64,000 bases of DNA. Source: Roseateles sp049532965. Its GTDB lineage: Bacteria; Pseudomonadota; Gammaproteobacteria; Burkholderiales; Burkholderiaceae_C. The stretch is from positions 4,278,001 to 4,342,000 of the forward strand of contig NZ_CP186694.1 in NCBI RefSeq assembly GCF_049532965.1. The letters are read 5' to 3'. Below, piece after piece: positions 1 through 7,649 of this stretch. Both the position numbers and the translations under genes were made by a program. The notes under the pieces are model-generated. The model was not told where the DNA came from, ran no database searches, and saw nothing but the letters and a program-made list of their open reading frames with translations. How positions within the stretch are numbered: position 1 is the first letter of the stretch; each line of letters begins with the position of its first letter.

Positions 1-94
1 AGTCAGATGCGGCTTGGTTCCGGTTGGGCGCTGGCGGTTCGGGACAGCTGTGCTGTGGTACATGCAGACCTTCCAACCGTCCGTGTGTCTGGCC

Positions 95-1615
95 CTATGG
101 GTGACGCCCAACCCAGCCCACCACAACACAGCGCATAGTCTCGTCGTACTCGAAGTAAATGCGGACGCAGCGGTCAGGGTGCGTTGCCTCGGCAGGCTTA
201 AGGTGCAGATCGAAGAAGCGCTTTTCTCCGCCCGCATCCCAGGTTCGAGCTCGCCTTTCGGCAGCCGAGTTTCTGACGGTTTCCGACTCCGTCGACGCGG
301 TCGCATTACGCTCATTGAGCCAGTCCACCGTGGTGGTGCCGAGTGGCCCCGCCCGCTTTGCCTGCGTCAGATCAGCCAGTGTCCCCAAGAAGCGCAAGAT
401 CTTCTCTGGAGGTCCTGCATCGGTCGCAACACCAGCAACCCCGCCAGCGACGTCGTCGCCGAAGACCAGAAGGTCCGGGTAGCGGCCTTCTGCCATCTGT
501 AGCGCTTCAGCGACCGTGGTGGGCTGGACGTCCTCATCTGGCGCCACTTCGTGCTCGGCCTGATCTGTCCACCGCATGGAAAGCTGCAACTGGCCAATGA
601 CTCGCCGAAGCTCCTGGATCTGATCCTGGTCCGCCTGATGCTGCATCACGAGCCGAGCGTTGTCCTCAGAATACTGAGTGGCCAGATGCTGCCAGTCCTC
701 ATCGGCGACGAGCGTCCGGCGCTGTTCGGCTTCGACCCTCGTGGCGTGCAAGCGCCGAATGGCCGAAATCTCCTTTGGTTCAGGAATCGCGAATTCGGAC
801 ATACCGAGCAGCATGCGGCGCAGTTGGCGGCGGATGCGTGTGGCCGCGACTTGTGTATCGCTCGCCCGAGTCATCAGCGACGACCGAGTCCAGATTGGGT
901 TTGCAAGCGGTTTACTGTTGACTGTGAGCCCAGGCCAGTACAAGCGAACCGCGCCATTGAAGCAGGACCATTCCTGGCCCCTCCTGCGCGTCAGCGACAA
1001 AGCTGCCGGGAAATCCAGCGTCGCTACGAGTGCTACGCCAGCCAAGTCGTAGGCCAGCTTCTGAGGAAAGTCATCGGTCAGGTAGAAGCCTTCGAACGAT
1101 GTGACCGCCACTACGGGAAGATTCCGCTCGCGGTGCCAGAGCACCTCTTGAAAGGTTCGACCGCCATCGTCACCCTCGAACGGCACAGGCCGAGCCGCCA
1201 AAGGCACTTCGCCCAGACACCAGTCGTCGTACTCCGATATCAGCGTCTTGACGATATTGGGGCTGTAGATGTCGACGTGTATGGGCGCCACACGGTAGGC
1301 ATCGCCAGCGGCCTGTAGCTCGATGTACACGATCACCCGGTCAGCGCACCGGCCAACGGAAACCTGCGTTCGCACAGTAGCATCGTTCGATGGCTCGACG
1401 AGGTAGTGGTCGATGACGCTGCCGTCGTCGGTCAGCCACTCCGCCTTGGTGTACTTTGCGGGTCGATCGTCGTTCAGTCTAAGAAGATCTTCCTCTTCCC
1501 AAGTCCCCTTGCTGTCGAGCCAACGCTTTACGACGTCGCAGACCTCGCTGAATCGCTCTCCTGCCCGATCGCCCAGCGAGGGCGTGAACAGCGCGCAACC
1601 GACTACTTTTCTCAT
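95..1615 (-). CDS. Hypothetical protein with central coiled coil, 506 aa
   Basis: I do not recognise this protein. It starts MRKVVGCALFTPSLGDRAG. Residues about 270-345 are rich in charged residues and Gln and look helical or coiled-coil (RRLHATRVEAEQRR, then QHQADQDQIQELRRVIGQL). The last 60 residues form a separate, probably beta-rich domain with RRARTWDAGGEKRFFDLH and ending VVVGWVGRHP, which resembles small C-terminal sensor or toxin-like domains of accessory-island proteins; that resemblance is an impression only. The start overlaps the stop of an upstream reading frame by 4 bp (ATGA), so it was once the second gene of an operon whose first gene is now mostly lost. No signal peptide or membrane segment is visible. 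The setting of gene fragments and IS elements suggests horizontally acquired cargo, possibly defence-related. Confidence 0.6.
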   Translation of the reverse strand: MRKVVGCALFTPSLGDRAGERFSEVCDVVKRWLDSKGTWEEEDLLRLNDDRPAKYTKAEWLTDDGSVIDHYLVEPSNDATVRTQVSVGRCADRVIVYIELQAAGDAYRVAPIHVDIYSPNIVKTLISEYDDWCLGEVPLAARPVPFEGDDGGRTFQEVLWHRERNLPVVAVTSFEGFYLTDDFPQKLAYDLAGVALVATLDFPAALSLTRRRGQEWSCFNGAVRLYWPGLTVNSKPLANPIWTRSSLMTRASDTQVAATRIRRQLRRMLLGMSEFAIPEPKEISAIRRLHATRVEAEQRRTLVADEDWQHLATQYSEDNARLVMQHQADQDQIQELRRVIGQLQLSMRWTDQAEHEVAPDEDVQPTTVAEALQMAEGRYPDLLVFGDDVAGGVAGVATDAGPPEKILRFLGTLADLTQAKRAGPLGTTTVDWLNERNATASTESETVRNSAAERRARTWDAGGEKRFFDLHLKPAEATHPDRCVRIYFEYDETMRCVVVGWVGRHP

Positions 1616-1713
1616 TCTTCGCCTCCCTTTGCGGGAGTCTGCGCAAACGGCGCCACGAGCGCATCGCTGTTTTGCCCTAGTGCAACGAGGAAGTTCGCAA
1701 TCTCTTCGATGGG
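1612..1713 (-). pseudogene. 3' remnant of a gene upstream of the 506-aa protein
   Basis: About 33 residues, PIEEIANFLVALGQNSDALV and onward to a TGA that overlaps the next start by 4 bp. The coupling to the downstream gene and the normal amino-acid composition suggest the true C-terminus of a lost gene. Further upstream the frame turns into low-complexity Pro/Gly/Ala sequence that does not look coding, so the gene appears cut near position 1713. Confidence 0.35.
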
Positions 1714-1789
1714 GCGGCCCCCTGCCGCGGAGGGGCTCCCTCCCAGCGTTCTGGCCCTCGCGCCTTCCGGGGAGCCATCCTGCGCAGGA

Positions 1790-2178
1790 CTACGGGGTGT
1801 CGTTGGCGCGTGCCAGCCAGCGGGACCACCAGAAGCCGCGCCGCATGGCCTGCAGTTCTTCAAGGCGGGAGGTGACAAGCGGCCTGCCCACGCGACGTTC
1901 GATGTCCAGGAGCGCGAGCGCCCTGGCCAGTGCAGGACCGAAGCCCGAGACCAGCACCATGGTCACCGTGGCGGCCAGCGCCGGCATGGCGAGCCAGACG
2001 ACGTCGTTGGCTTCCCAGCCGCCGATCTGCAGCAGCAGCGGCACGTTGAGGGCCACTGCGGTCAGCGCTGCCACGGTCGCGGCTCGCGGCGGCGGGGGCG
2101 ACGGCAGGGGCAGGACACGGTGCCGCTTCAGATCCAGCAATGGCACCAGCGGCGCCGACAGGCCGGTCGCGGCATCGA
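1790..2178 (-). pseudogene. Fragment of a membrane-protein gene
   Basis: This minus-strand frame encodes two plausible transmembrane stretches (ATVAALTAVALNVPLLLQIG and WLAMPALAATVTMVLVSGFG), then a soluble tail ending RGFWWSRWLARANDTP before the stop. The frame loses protein-like character beyond about 2178, exactly where a plus-strand gene fragment begins. I read it as the 3' part of a gene whose 5' part was removed by rearrangement. The family is unknown. Confidence 0.35.
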
Positions 2179-2543
2179 TGACGGTGCAGTTCAACGAGGA
2201 CGGCTCGCTGAGCCAGTTCACCTTCGACCAGCAGGCGCAGGCCGAACGCGTGGCCGTCGCCGCGCAGGACGTGTCGGGTCGCATCGCCGAGCTGATGAAG
2301 TTGCGCGCCCAGGCGGCGCAGGCCAAGGCAGACGCGAAGGACGAGGCGGCGAAGAACGAGCAGCAGAAGCAGCTTGACGCGCTTGACTACCAACTCAAGC
2401 TCACCGAGAAGCGCACCGAGCTGGAAACCGCGCGTGCGCCCGCGAAGGGCGACCTGGAGAAGCAGCAGGAACAGCTCAAGAAGCAGATCGAACTCGAGAA
2501 GCTGCGCCAGGAGTACGCGGCCTTGCTGAAGAAGAGTCCGTGA
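2178..2543 (+). pseudogene. 3' fragment of a coiled-coil protein gene
   Basis: The frame reads MTVQFNEDGSLSQFTFDQQ, then a highly charged helix rich in Lys, Glu, Gln and Ala (AKADAKDEAAKNEQQKQLDA) ending YAALLKKSP. The composition is that of the C-terminal coiled-coil part of a larger, often secreted or lipoprotein-type, hypothetical. Immediately upstream the sequence is coding on the opposite strand, so the 5' part is probably missing and 2178 marks a recombination joint. An intact small protein starting at this ATG cannot be excluded. Confidence 0.35.
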
Positions 2544-3512
2544 AGCACGGGGGCGCGATGGTACTTTCGCGTCGCCGCGCATAGGACATCTCAAATGTCC
2601 CCTAGAAACCTCGACGCGGGAGTCGGGGCCAGCCAGGACGGCTTGGTTAGCTTGGCTGCGGGGATGGGAAGATGGCTCAGGCGCCATCCGGCCCGCCGCG
2701 ACGTTTCGTTTGGGGCCCCTGGTCCGTGCGACCTTGATCAATGGCTCCGGCCTACAGGCTGACCCTCATTCGGTGAAGCCGCAGCAACCCCGCGGCTAGC
2801 GTCGCACCGGCTGCGTTGCGCACTGCTTTCTGTGGAAGAGTCGTTGATGTCGACCGGCGGCTCAAGCGGCGTCGGTCAGCCCCGCCGCGTGCACTCGGCC
2901 CTTGGGTCTCGATTGCTGGCCGCCGGAGGGGCTTGAGCTGGTCACGCCGTCGCTGCAGACGGTGCAGCGTGTCATCACGCGCCACCTGCTAGACGTGTGC
3001 CTTCCGCCGTGGGCCTCCTTCCGGTGGCTGTGTTCGCACTCGACTGGCAGCTTTGTGGCGGCGAGATCGACTTGACGTGTGTCGGGACCAGTTCGATACC
3101 ATCAGCAGCAGACATTCAAGCCAGCACGCGGCGGGCGCCACAGTCGAGTGGCCGGCTTCGACGGTGAAGCTGCTCGTCAGACCCGCGGCGTCTAGTGACT
3201 GGTGTGGGACGCAGTTGCCGCTCAGACCGTGGACCGCGAGCGACTCCGTTCAACCCCTGAGCCGACGGCGGCTCCGCAGCGCTTGCCGTCCTTGGCAGCC
3301 GGGAGCCGGGTCCACGCTGCGTGACATAAAGCCGCCAACGATTTGCGCGACCGCGCTCTGGAGCCGCCCACGGGTGCCGAGGGCGCCGCAGTCGCTCAGC
3401 CCGGTCAGCCACGGGCCGCTTGGTCACCTCCCGAGTGAACGTCCGCTGTCGAACGGTCCAACTCATGCTGTCGCTGCGATGCGGGCGCGACTCCAGATGA
3501 GCATGGGGTGCC

Positions 3513-3700
3513 GTGCCGTGGGACGACCTGGTGCGGGTCGTGGACCCGCGCTACGCGAAAGGTCGGATCGGCTGCCCGCCGTGCCCCGTGGAGACGATGT
3601 TTCGAATCCACTTTCTGCAGCAATGGTTCGGCCTGTCTGATCCTGCGACGGAAGAAGCGTTGCACCGTGTGCTGTTCTACCGGGAGAATCTGAACGTTCC
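3513..3700 (+). pseudogene. IS5-family transposase, N-terminal fragment
   Basis: The translation contains VPW/MPW-DDLVRVVDPRYAKG, then RIHFLQQWFGLSDPATEEAL. This is the classic N-terminal DUF772-type domain of IS5-family transposases. Similarity stops near 3690-3700, about 20 bp before the start codon of an intact IS110-type transposase, so the IS110 element probably inserted here or a deletion joined the two. No DDE catalytic core remains. Confidence 0.75.
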
Positions 3701-3721
3701 AGAGTTTCACTGGAGGCTGCC

Positions 3722-4819
3722 ATGGACCTCGATGAAGTACGGTTCGTGGGACTCGACCTGGCGAAGCGGGTGTTCTCGGTCCAGCTCCAAACTGCGCACG
3801 GTCGGGACCTCGGCGGTCGGAGCCTTGCCCGGGACGAGCTGGTGCCCTTCTTCGCATCGTTACCTTCTTCCGTGGTAGCGATGGAGGCCTGTGCGGGGGC
3901 CGGCTACTGGTGCGAAGTTCTTGCGTCGCTGGGACACACACCGCTGCCGCTGCATGCGCGAGCCGTTGCGCGTCTCCGAATGGGCCCCAAGAACGACAAG
4001 AAGGACGCTGCTCTCATCTTACTGGCTGCGCGGCTCCCGGATGCACGCGCCGTGCTGGTGAAGTCCCGGGATCAAATGGCTGCGCTCTCGTTGCATCGAA
4101 TGCGTGAACTGGTCCTGCGGCACGAGATGGCATGCGCGAATCAGGTCCTCAGTTTCCTCCTGGAGATGGGGAGTGTGCGCTGGAGGAGTGCAACCGAGCT
4201 GCGCCGCGCCAGTGACGAGGACGTGAGCGCCGAGATCGCAAGCATGCCGCTGGAGATGCAGTTCACGATTCGCTCCAGCTTGGCGCGGTTGCGCGCTGCC
4301 CATGCGGAGAACATCGCTATCAAGAAGGCACTTCTGCATTGGCACTCGTGTCATCCTCGCAGCCTTGCACTGGCCTCAGTTCCGGGCATCGGATATGGCG
4401 CAGCCACAGCCCTCGCCGCGTCGATTCCAGATCCACCACCGTGGACCTCTGGCCGAGCCTTCTCGGCGTATCTCGGCCTCGTCCCTGTTCAGCGTTCGTC
4501 AGGCGATGTGACCCGCCTCGGACGGATCGGACGCGGTGGCGATCAGTACCTACGGCGGGCGCTATTCCTTGCAGGCCGTAGCGCTGCGATGCTCTGCTTC
4601 AGGATGAAAGAAGGCCCATCCAGCTTGGTTTCACTGTTGAATCGCAAACACTTCTATGTGGCCGCCAGCGCCCATGCCGCGCGGCTGGCTCGGACCAGTT
4701 GCCAGATGTTGATTGACGGCACCCAGTTCCAGGAAACCGCGGCGTGGCGACACGTTCCCTTCAGCGGCAGGACGCATACTCCGAGCGAGGGACGCGGCAA
4801 AGCGCCGAACGGCGGTTGA
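3722..4819 (+). CDS. IS110-family transposase
   Basis: 365 residues, normal for the family. The N-terminal RuvC-like DEDD domain shows FVGLDLAKRVFSV near residue 8, VAMEACAGAGYW near 52 and MGPKNDKKDAALI near 90, which carry the acidic residues. The C-terminal transposase_20 (IS116/IS110/IS902) domain has LASVPGIGYGAATALAA near 218 and the conserved serine region around LGLVPVQRSSGD. IS110 elements use short recombined ends rather than clear inverted repeats, so I could not define element boundaries. The frame is intact and the enzyme could be active. It follows an IS5 fragment. Confidence 0.9.
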   Translation: MDLDEVRFVGLDLAKRVFSVQLQTAHGRDLGGRSLARDELVPFFASLPSSVVAMEACAGAGYWCEVLASLGHTPLPLHARAVARLRMGPKNDKKDAALILLAARLPDARAVLVKSRDQMAALSLHRMRELVLRHEMACANQVLSFLLEMGSVRWRSATELRRASDEDVSAEIASMPLEMQFTIRSSLARLRAAHAENIAIKKALLHWHSCHPRSLALASVPGIGYGAATALAASIPDPPPWTSGRAFSAYLGLVPVQRSSGDVTRLGRIGRGGDQYLRRALFLAGRSAAMLCFRMKEGPSSLVSLLNRKHFYVAASAHAARLARTSCQMLIDGTQFQETAAWRHVPFSGRTHTPSEGRGKAPNGG

Positions 4820-4941
4820 TCCCGCGCCTCACATGGAACCTTGAGTTCGTTCCATCGCAGGGGATCGCCGTGCGGAACTCCGACATGGATGCGGGACCTC
4901 GAGTCCTTGGATGCGAAGGAGCCGCGTCTCTCTCTCGGCTA

Positions 4942-5376
4942 TCAGGAGCGGCGGGTCATGGCTGCAAAGGCGTCCAGCGCGGCCATCTCGGCCAGTTCTG
5001 GTCTCTCGTACTCGCCTTCGATCGGCACGCGAATCTGTGGTCCTACCTCGACTGGCGGTGTAAGGACGAGAAAGGCAACAAACCGACCCTTTTCGGTTGG
5101 TTCGGTGTCAATGTCGGCGCTCCACCTATCGTCCACTGGAGCCAATCCCATCTCCATCCCCAAGAATCGTTCGTTGCTCACGTGAGATCCCCATTCTGTC
5201 AGCGGCAGCCGACTCTCCAGCAACTGAGCAGTATCTTCGAAGGCGTGAACGTCGCCGAAGTTCTGGTTTACATCGCCGATCAAGTGGTCGGCTTCACGAA
5301 ATGCGCGAAGAGAAACGACGTTCGGCCGGACGATGGGCGAGTCCCCAATCTGAAGAACGACTCGGCAGCAGTCCGA
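4942..5376 (-). CDS. Hypothetical protein, start uncertain
   Basis: The frame is protein-like over its whole length: DCCRVVLQIGDSPIVRPNVV, then SLRAFREADHLIGDV and a tail ending ALDAFAAMTRRS. No ATG or GTG lies in frame near the beginning; the only in-frame start is a TTG at 5283, which would cut off the conserved-looking first 30 residues. A stop (TGA) precedes the frame at 5377-5379, next to an out-of-frame ATG at 5380. The gene may therefore be 5'-truncated or frameshifted. It is divergent from the AbiEi-like gene. Family not recognised. Confidence 0.45.
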   Translation of the reverse strand, partial: SDCCRVVLQIGDSPIVRPNVVSLRAFREADHLIGDVNQNFGDVHAFEDTAQLLESRLPLTEWGSHVSNERFLGMEMGLAPVDDRWSADIDTEPTEKGRFVAFLVLTPPVEVGPQIRVPIEGEYERPELAEMAALDAFAAMTRRS

Positions 5377-5407
5377 TCATGCCTGCCGCTGATGGCCTGA
5401 CAAATCA

Positions 5408-5435
5408 TTAACAAGCGCCTGGACGTTGATATATT
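5408..5435 (+). promoter_or_regulatory. Candidate sigma-70 promoter of the AbiEi-like gene
   Basis: TTAACA at 5408-5413 and TATATT at 5430-5435 are separated by 16 bp and lie about 25 bp upstream of the ATG at 5461. The segment is clearly AT-rich against its GC-rich surroundings. Confidence 0.45.
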
Positions 5436-5460
5436 CTGGGCACGCCACCACGGAAGCATC

Positions 5461-5886
5461 ATGAAGCTCCAAGAGCGCGTGCTGCGTTCAATCAAGCGGC
5501 GAGCCGGGAACGTCATCATCCGAGCGGAGCTTGCCGGGATGGGCAGCGCTTCGCAGATCACCGAGGTCCTCAAGGTTCTCCAGGAGAGGGGCGTGCTCAT
5601 GCGCATTGGTACAGGCGTGTATGCCAAGACCCGCAAGAGTTCAGTCACGGGCGCCATCATCCCGGCCGGCAGCCTAGAGACTCTCGCCACCGAGGCCCTT
5701 CGAAAGTTGGGCGTCCAGGTCACCGCGGGAAAGGCAGCCGAAGCCTACAACTCGGGAAAGACGACCCAGCTTCCGGGAACGTTCGTCGCGAATACCGGTC
5801 GCCGCCGTATCACCAGAAAAATCACGGTTGGAGGCCGCACGGTGACGTATGAGAACGATTACGGCCGCGCAGAAAGCAGTGCTTGA
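5461..5886 (+). CDS. AbiEi-like / DUF6088 antitoxin-type protein
   Basis: 141 residues. The N-terminus (MKLQERVLRSIKRRAG) and the winged-helix stretch ITEVLKVLQERGVLMRIGTG followed by VYAKTR are typical of the DUF6088/AbiEi family, the DNA-binding antitoxins of type IV toxin-antitoxin modules. A second conserved stretch is LGVQVTAGKAAEAYNSGKTT. In complete modules an AbiEii nucleotidyltransferase gene follows directly, but here the next gene is on the other strand and no AbiEii is visible. It is either an orphan regulator or the remains of a broken module. It has its own promoter-like sequence 25 bp upstream. Confidence 0.7.
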   Translation: MKLQERVLRSIKRRAGNVIIRAELAGMGSASQITEVLKVLQERGVLMRIGTGVYAKTRKSSVTGAIIPAGSLETLATEALRKLGVQVTAGKAAEAYNSGKTTQLPGTFVANTGRRRITRKITVGGRTVTYENDYGRAESSA

Positions 5887-5980
5887 AGACCTCTCGGCAC
5901 AAGACCCTCCCTAGAGGTCGCTGTCTCTTTGACTCTTGCTCGTCCGCTTTCGGTACCTTAAGCGATATCGATGTCGCCGC

Positions 5981-6454
5981 TCATCGTGCTTGCTGCCGCT
6001 CGAGGACCGCATCCACGTCTTTGAGGTTGCGGGTGGTGAGCCCCGTGTCTCCGTCACAGGTGACCAGAAACTCGAAGAAGGGCGCAAACAACCAGGGCTG
6101 GTCGTCGAGCGCAGCCCACGGGCGCCAGGGCGCGGCACTTTGATGTTGCCATCGACGAATCTCGATCTCCCGCCCGAAGCGAAGCGGTGGCGGCCCTCCG
6201 TCGTATTGCGCCCAGTCGTCGCTCGTAATGATCGGCGTAGCGCCCAGGACTCGTCCCTTCAGGTCGCCGGCGAAGTAGCTAACCAACTCGTCGAGCGGAT
6301 GCGCCTCACGCCAGCTGCTGGAGATGACGACGTCTACGCCAGGCCGCTCACGCAGCCAGGACTCCAGCAACGGAAGCCGGCAGAAGAGGAGCTCACCCGG
6401 CGCCATTGATCGCGCGGGATGCAAGACACCGTCGAAATCCAAGAAAAGAATCAC
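5981..6454 (-). CDS. HAD-domain hydrolase of the RNA-repair-associated type
   Basis: 157 residues. Motif I is at the very N-terminus (MILFLDFDGVLHP, residues 1-13), giving the nucleophile and acid Asp pair DxD. VDVVISSSWREAHPLDEL near residue 40 is motif II, and the GATPIITSDDWAQ and WAALDDQPWLFAP stretches are typical of the HAD domain found in 'Swiss Army Knife' RNA repair proteins (Pfam family recalled from memory). The substrate is unknown. The sequence upstream encodes LEVRR and a stop, matching the end of the metallophosphoesterase that precedes the broken paralogue at 25905-26186. Both copies therefore seem to derive from the same operon type. Confidence 0.75.
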   Translation of the reverse strand: MILFLDFDGVLHPARSMAPGELLFCRLPLLESWLRERPGVDVVISSSWREAHPLDELVSYFAGDLKGRVLGATPIITSDDWAQYDGGPPPLRFGREIEIRRWQHQSAAPWRPWAALDDQPWLFAPFFEFLVTCDGDTGLTTRNLKDVDAVLERQQAR

Positions 6455-6599
6455 CGCCTCACCTCAAGATGGTCGGGCTGGACGCTCACCCTGAGAATGC
6501 GCTCGCCCATAGAGTTCAGGCAACATCAACGCGCCGCCCAGACCAGCTCGCTTAAACCAGCGCATAGACCGTGTCTGGTTATACCGGAGCAAGACCACT

Positions 6600-7328
6600 T
6601 CAACTCGCTCTGAGCTTCCCAAAGTTGAAAGAGTCCCTGTCGAGCACCTCGCCGGAAGAGAGCTGTCCGGGCATGGCATTCTTGCCCCGGTGTTGCTTGA
6701 ACAGCGAGACGTAGGTGTTCTGCGCGTAGTTTGAGTTTGGGGCAGGCTCGGTGTAGCGGACCCATAGTGCCAACCCGTCCGTACCTTCTGCTTTTATGAA
6801 GTGTCCTGTGTCGCGCAACTGCTTCACCTTTGTGCTCGACATCCACCATGCGTAGGCGGTGCGCGCCTGCGACAGTCGGTCGCTGATGTCGATGAAAAGG
6901 ACACATACGAGGAAGGCATTTGCGGTCTCGCAGATCAGGCGGAGATCACTTTCCTTGATGGGAAAGCATCCTTGCCAGCGTGGTCGCTGATCGCTCTCTT
7001 CAGAGGGGATAGGCTCCGGCTTCGCATGCCGCGACTTCACCTGCAAGTACAGCGGTGCACCGTCCGGCGTCTGAGGGCGGTTCGCTGATGTCGCATTCTC
7101 GACCTGGGACAAGTGACGATACGCATCGGTGATGACCAGATCGAAGCCCCGATCAATAGGCAGTTTGAACGCTTCACATTGATGCCGGAAGCACTCCGAC
7201 ATTACGTGGTGCTCGCCTGCGGCGCCGAGGTATAGCAGTTTGGTGGGAATCATCGACTTGCTAATGGGTGCTGTCTGCAGAGCTTCGAGGTAGCCCGACG
7301 AAAGCTTCTCACGTTGCCACGCGGACAC
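6600..7328 (-). CDS. PD-(D/E)XK nuclease-like hypothetical protein
   Basis: 242 residues. The arrangement GAAGEHHVMSECFRH (near residue 35), GFDLVITDAYRH (near 60) and LYLQVKSRHAKP (near 93) follows the E...D...(E/Q)xK order of restriction-endonuclease-like folds, as in DUF4365-type proteins. Gln replaces the second acidic residue of the D/ExK motif, which is a known variant. The C-terminal half has two amphipathic or hydrophobic strands (ANAFLVCVLFIDI, YAWWMSS). No partner gene is adjacent. A role in nucleic-acid cleavage is inferred from fold motifs only. Confidence 0.55.
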   Translation of the reverse strand: MSAWQREKLSSGYLEALQTAPISKSMIPTKLLYLGAAGEHHVMSECFRHQCEAFKLPIDRGFDLVITDAYRHLSQVENATSANRPQTPDGAPLYLQVKSRHAKPEPIPSEESDQRPRWQGCFPIKESDLRLICETANAFLVCVLFIDISDRLSQARTAYAWWMSSTKVKQLRDTGHFIKAEGTDGLALWVRYTEPAPNSNYAQNTYVSLFKQHRGKNAMPGQLSSGEVLDRDSFNFGKLRAS

Positions 7329-7649
7329 GCAGTGATGGCAAGGTAATGGCCAACGGAGGGCGGCTGCGCCTCTCTCAACGACCTCTTAACGGAGGATCAT
7401 CTACGCCTCGCCGCCATTCATCTGTGGTTCAGAGGAGGTGGCCAATGGGCCCGGCGTTTCCTGCGTGAGGCATTCACCGTTGCCATGGCGTGGCGAACGA
7501 CCGGAAAAGGTCTTTTTACCCGTGAGTCTCATCGGGGCGAATTTGCCAGCGAAGGCGGCTTTCAGAAAAAATGATCGAGAAGAGGTGTGGGTGAGACTTG
7601 GCCCTGGTAAACCGCGAACATCGGCACGGTGGACTGCGGAGACACCCGG

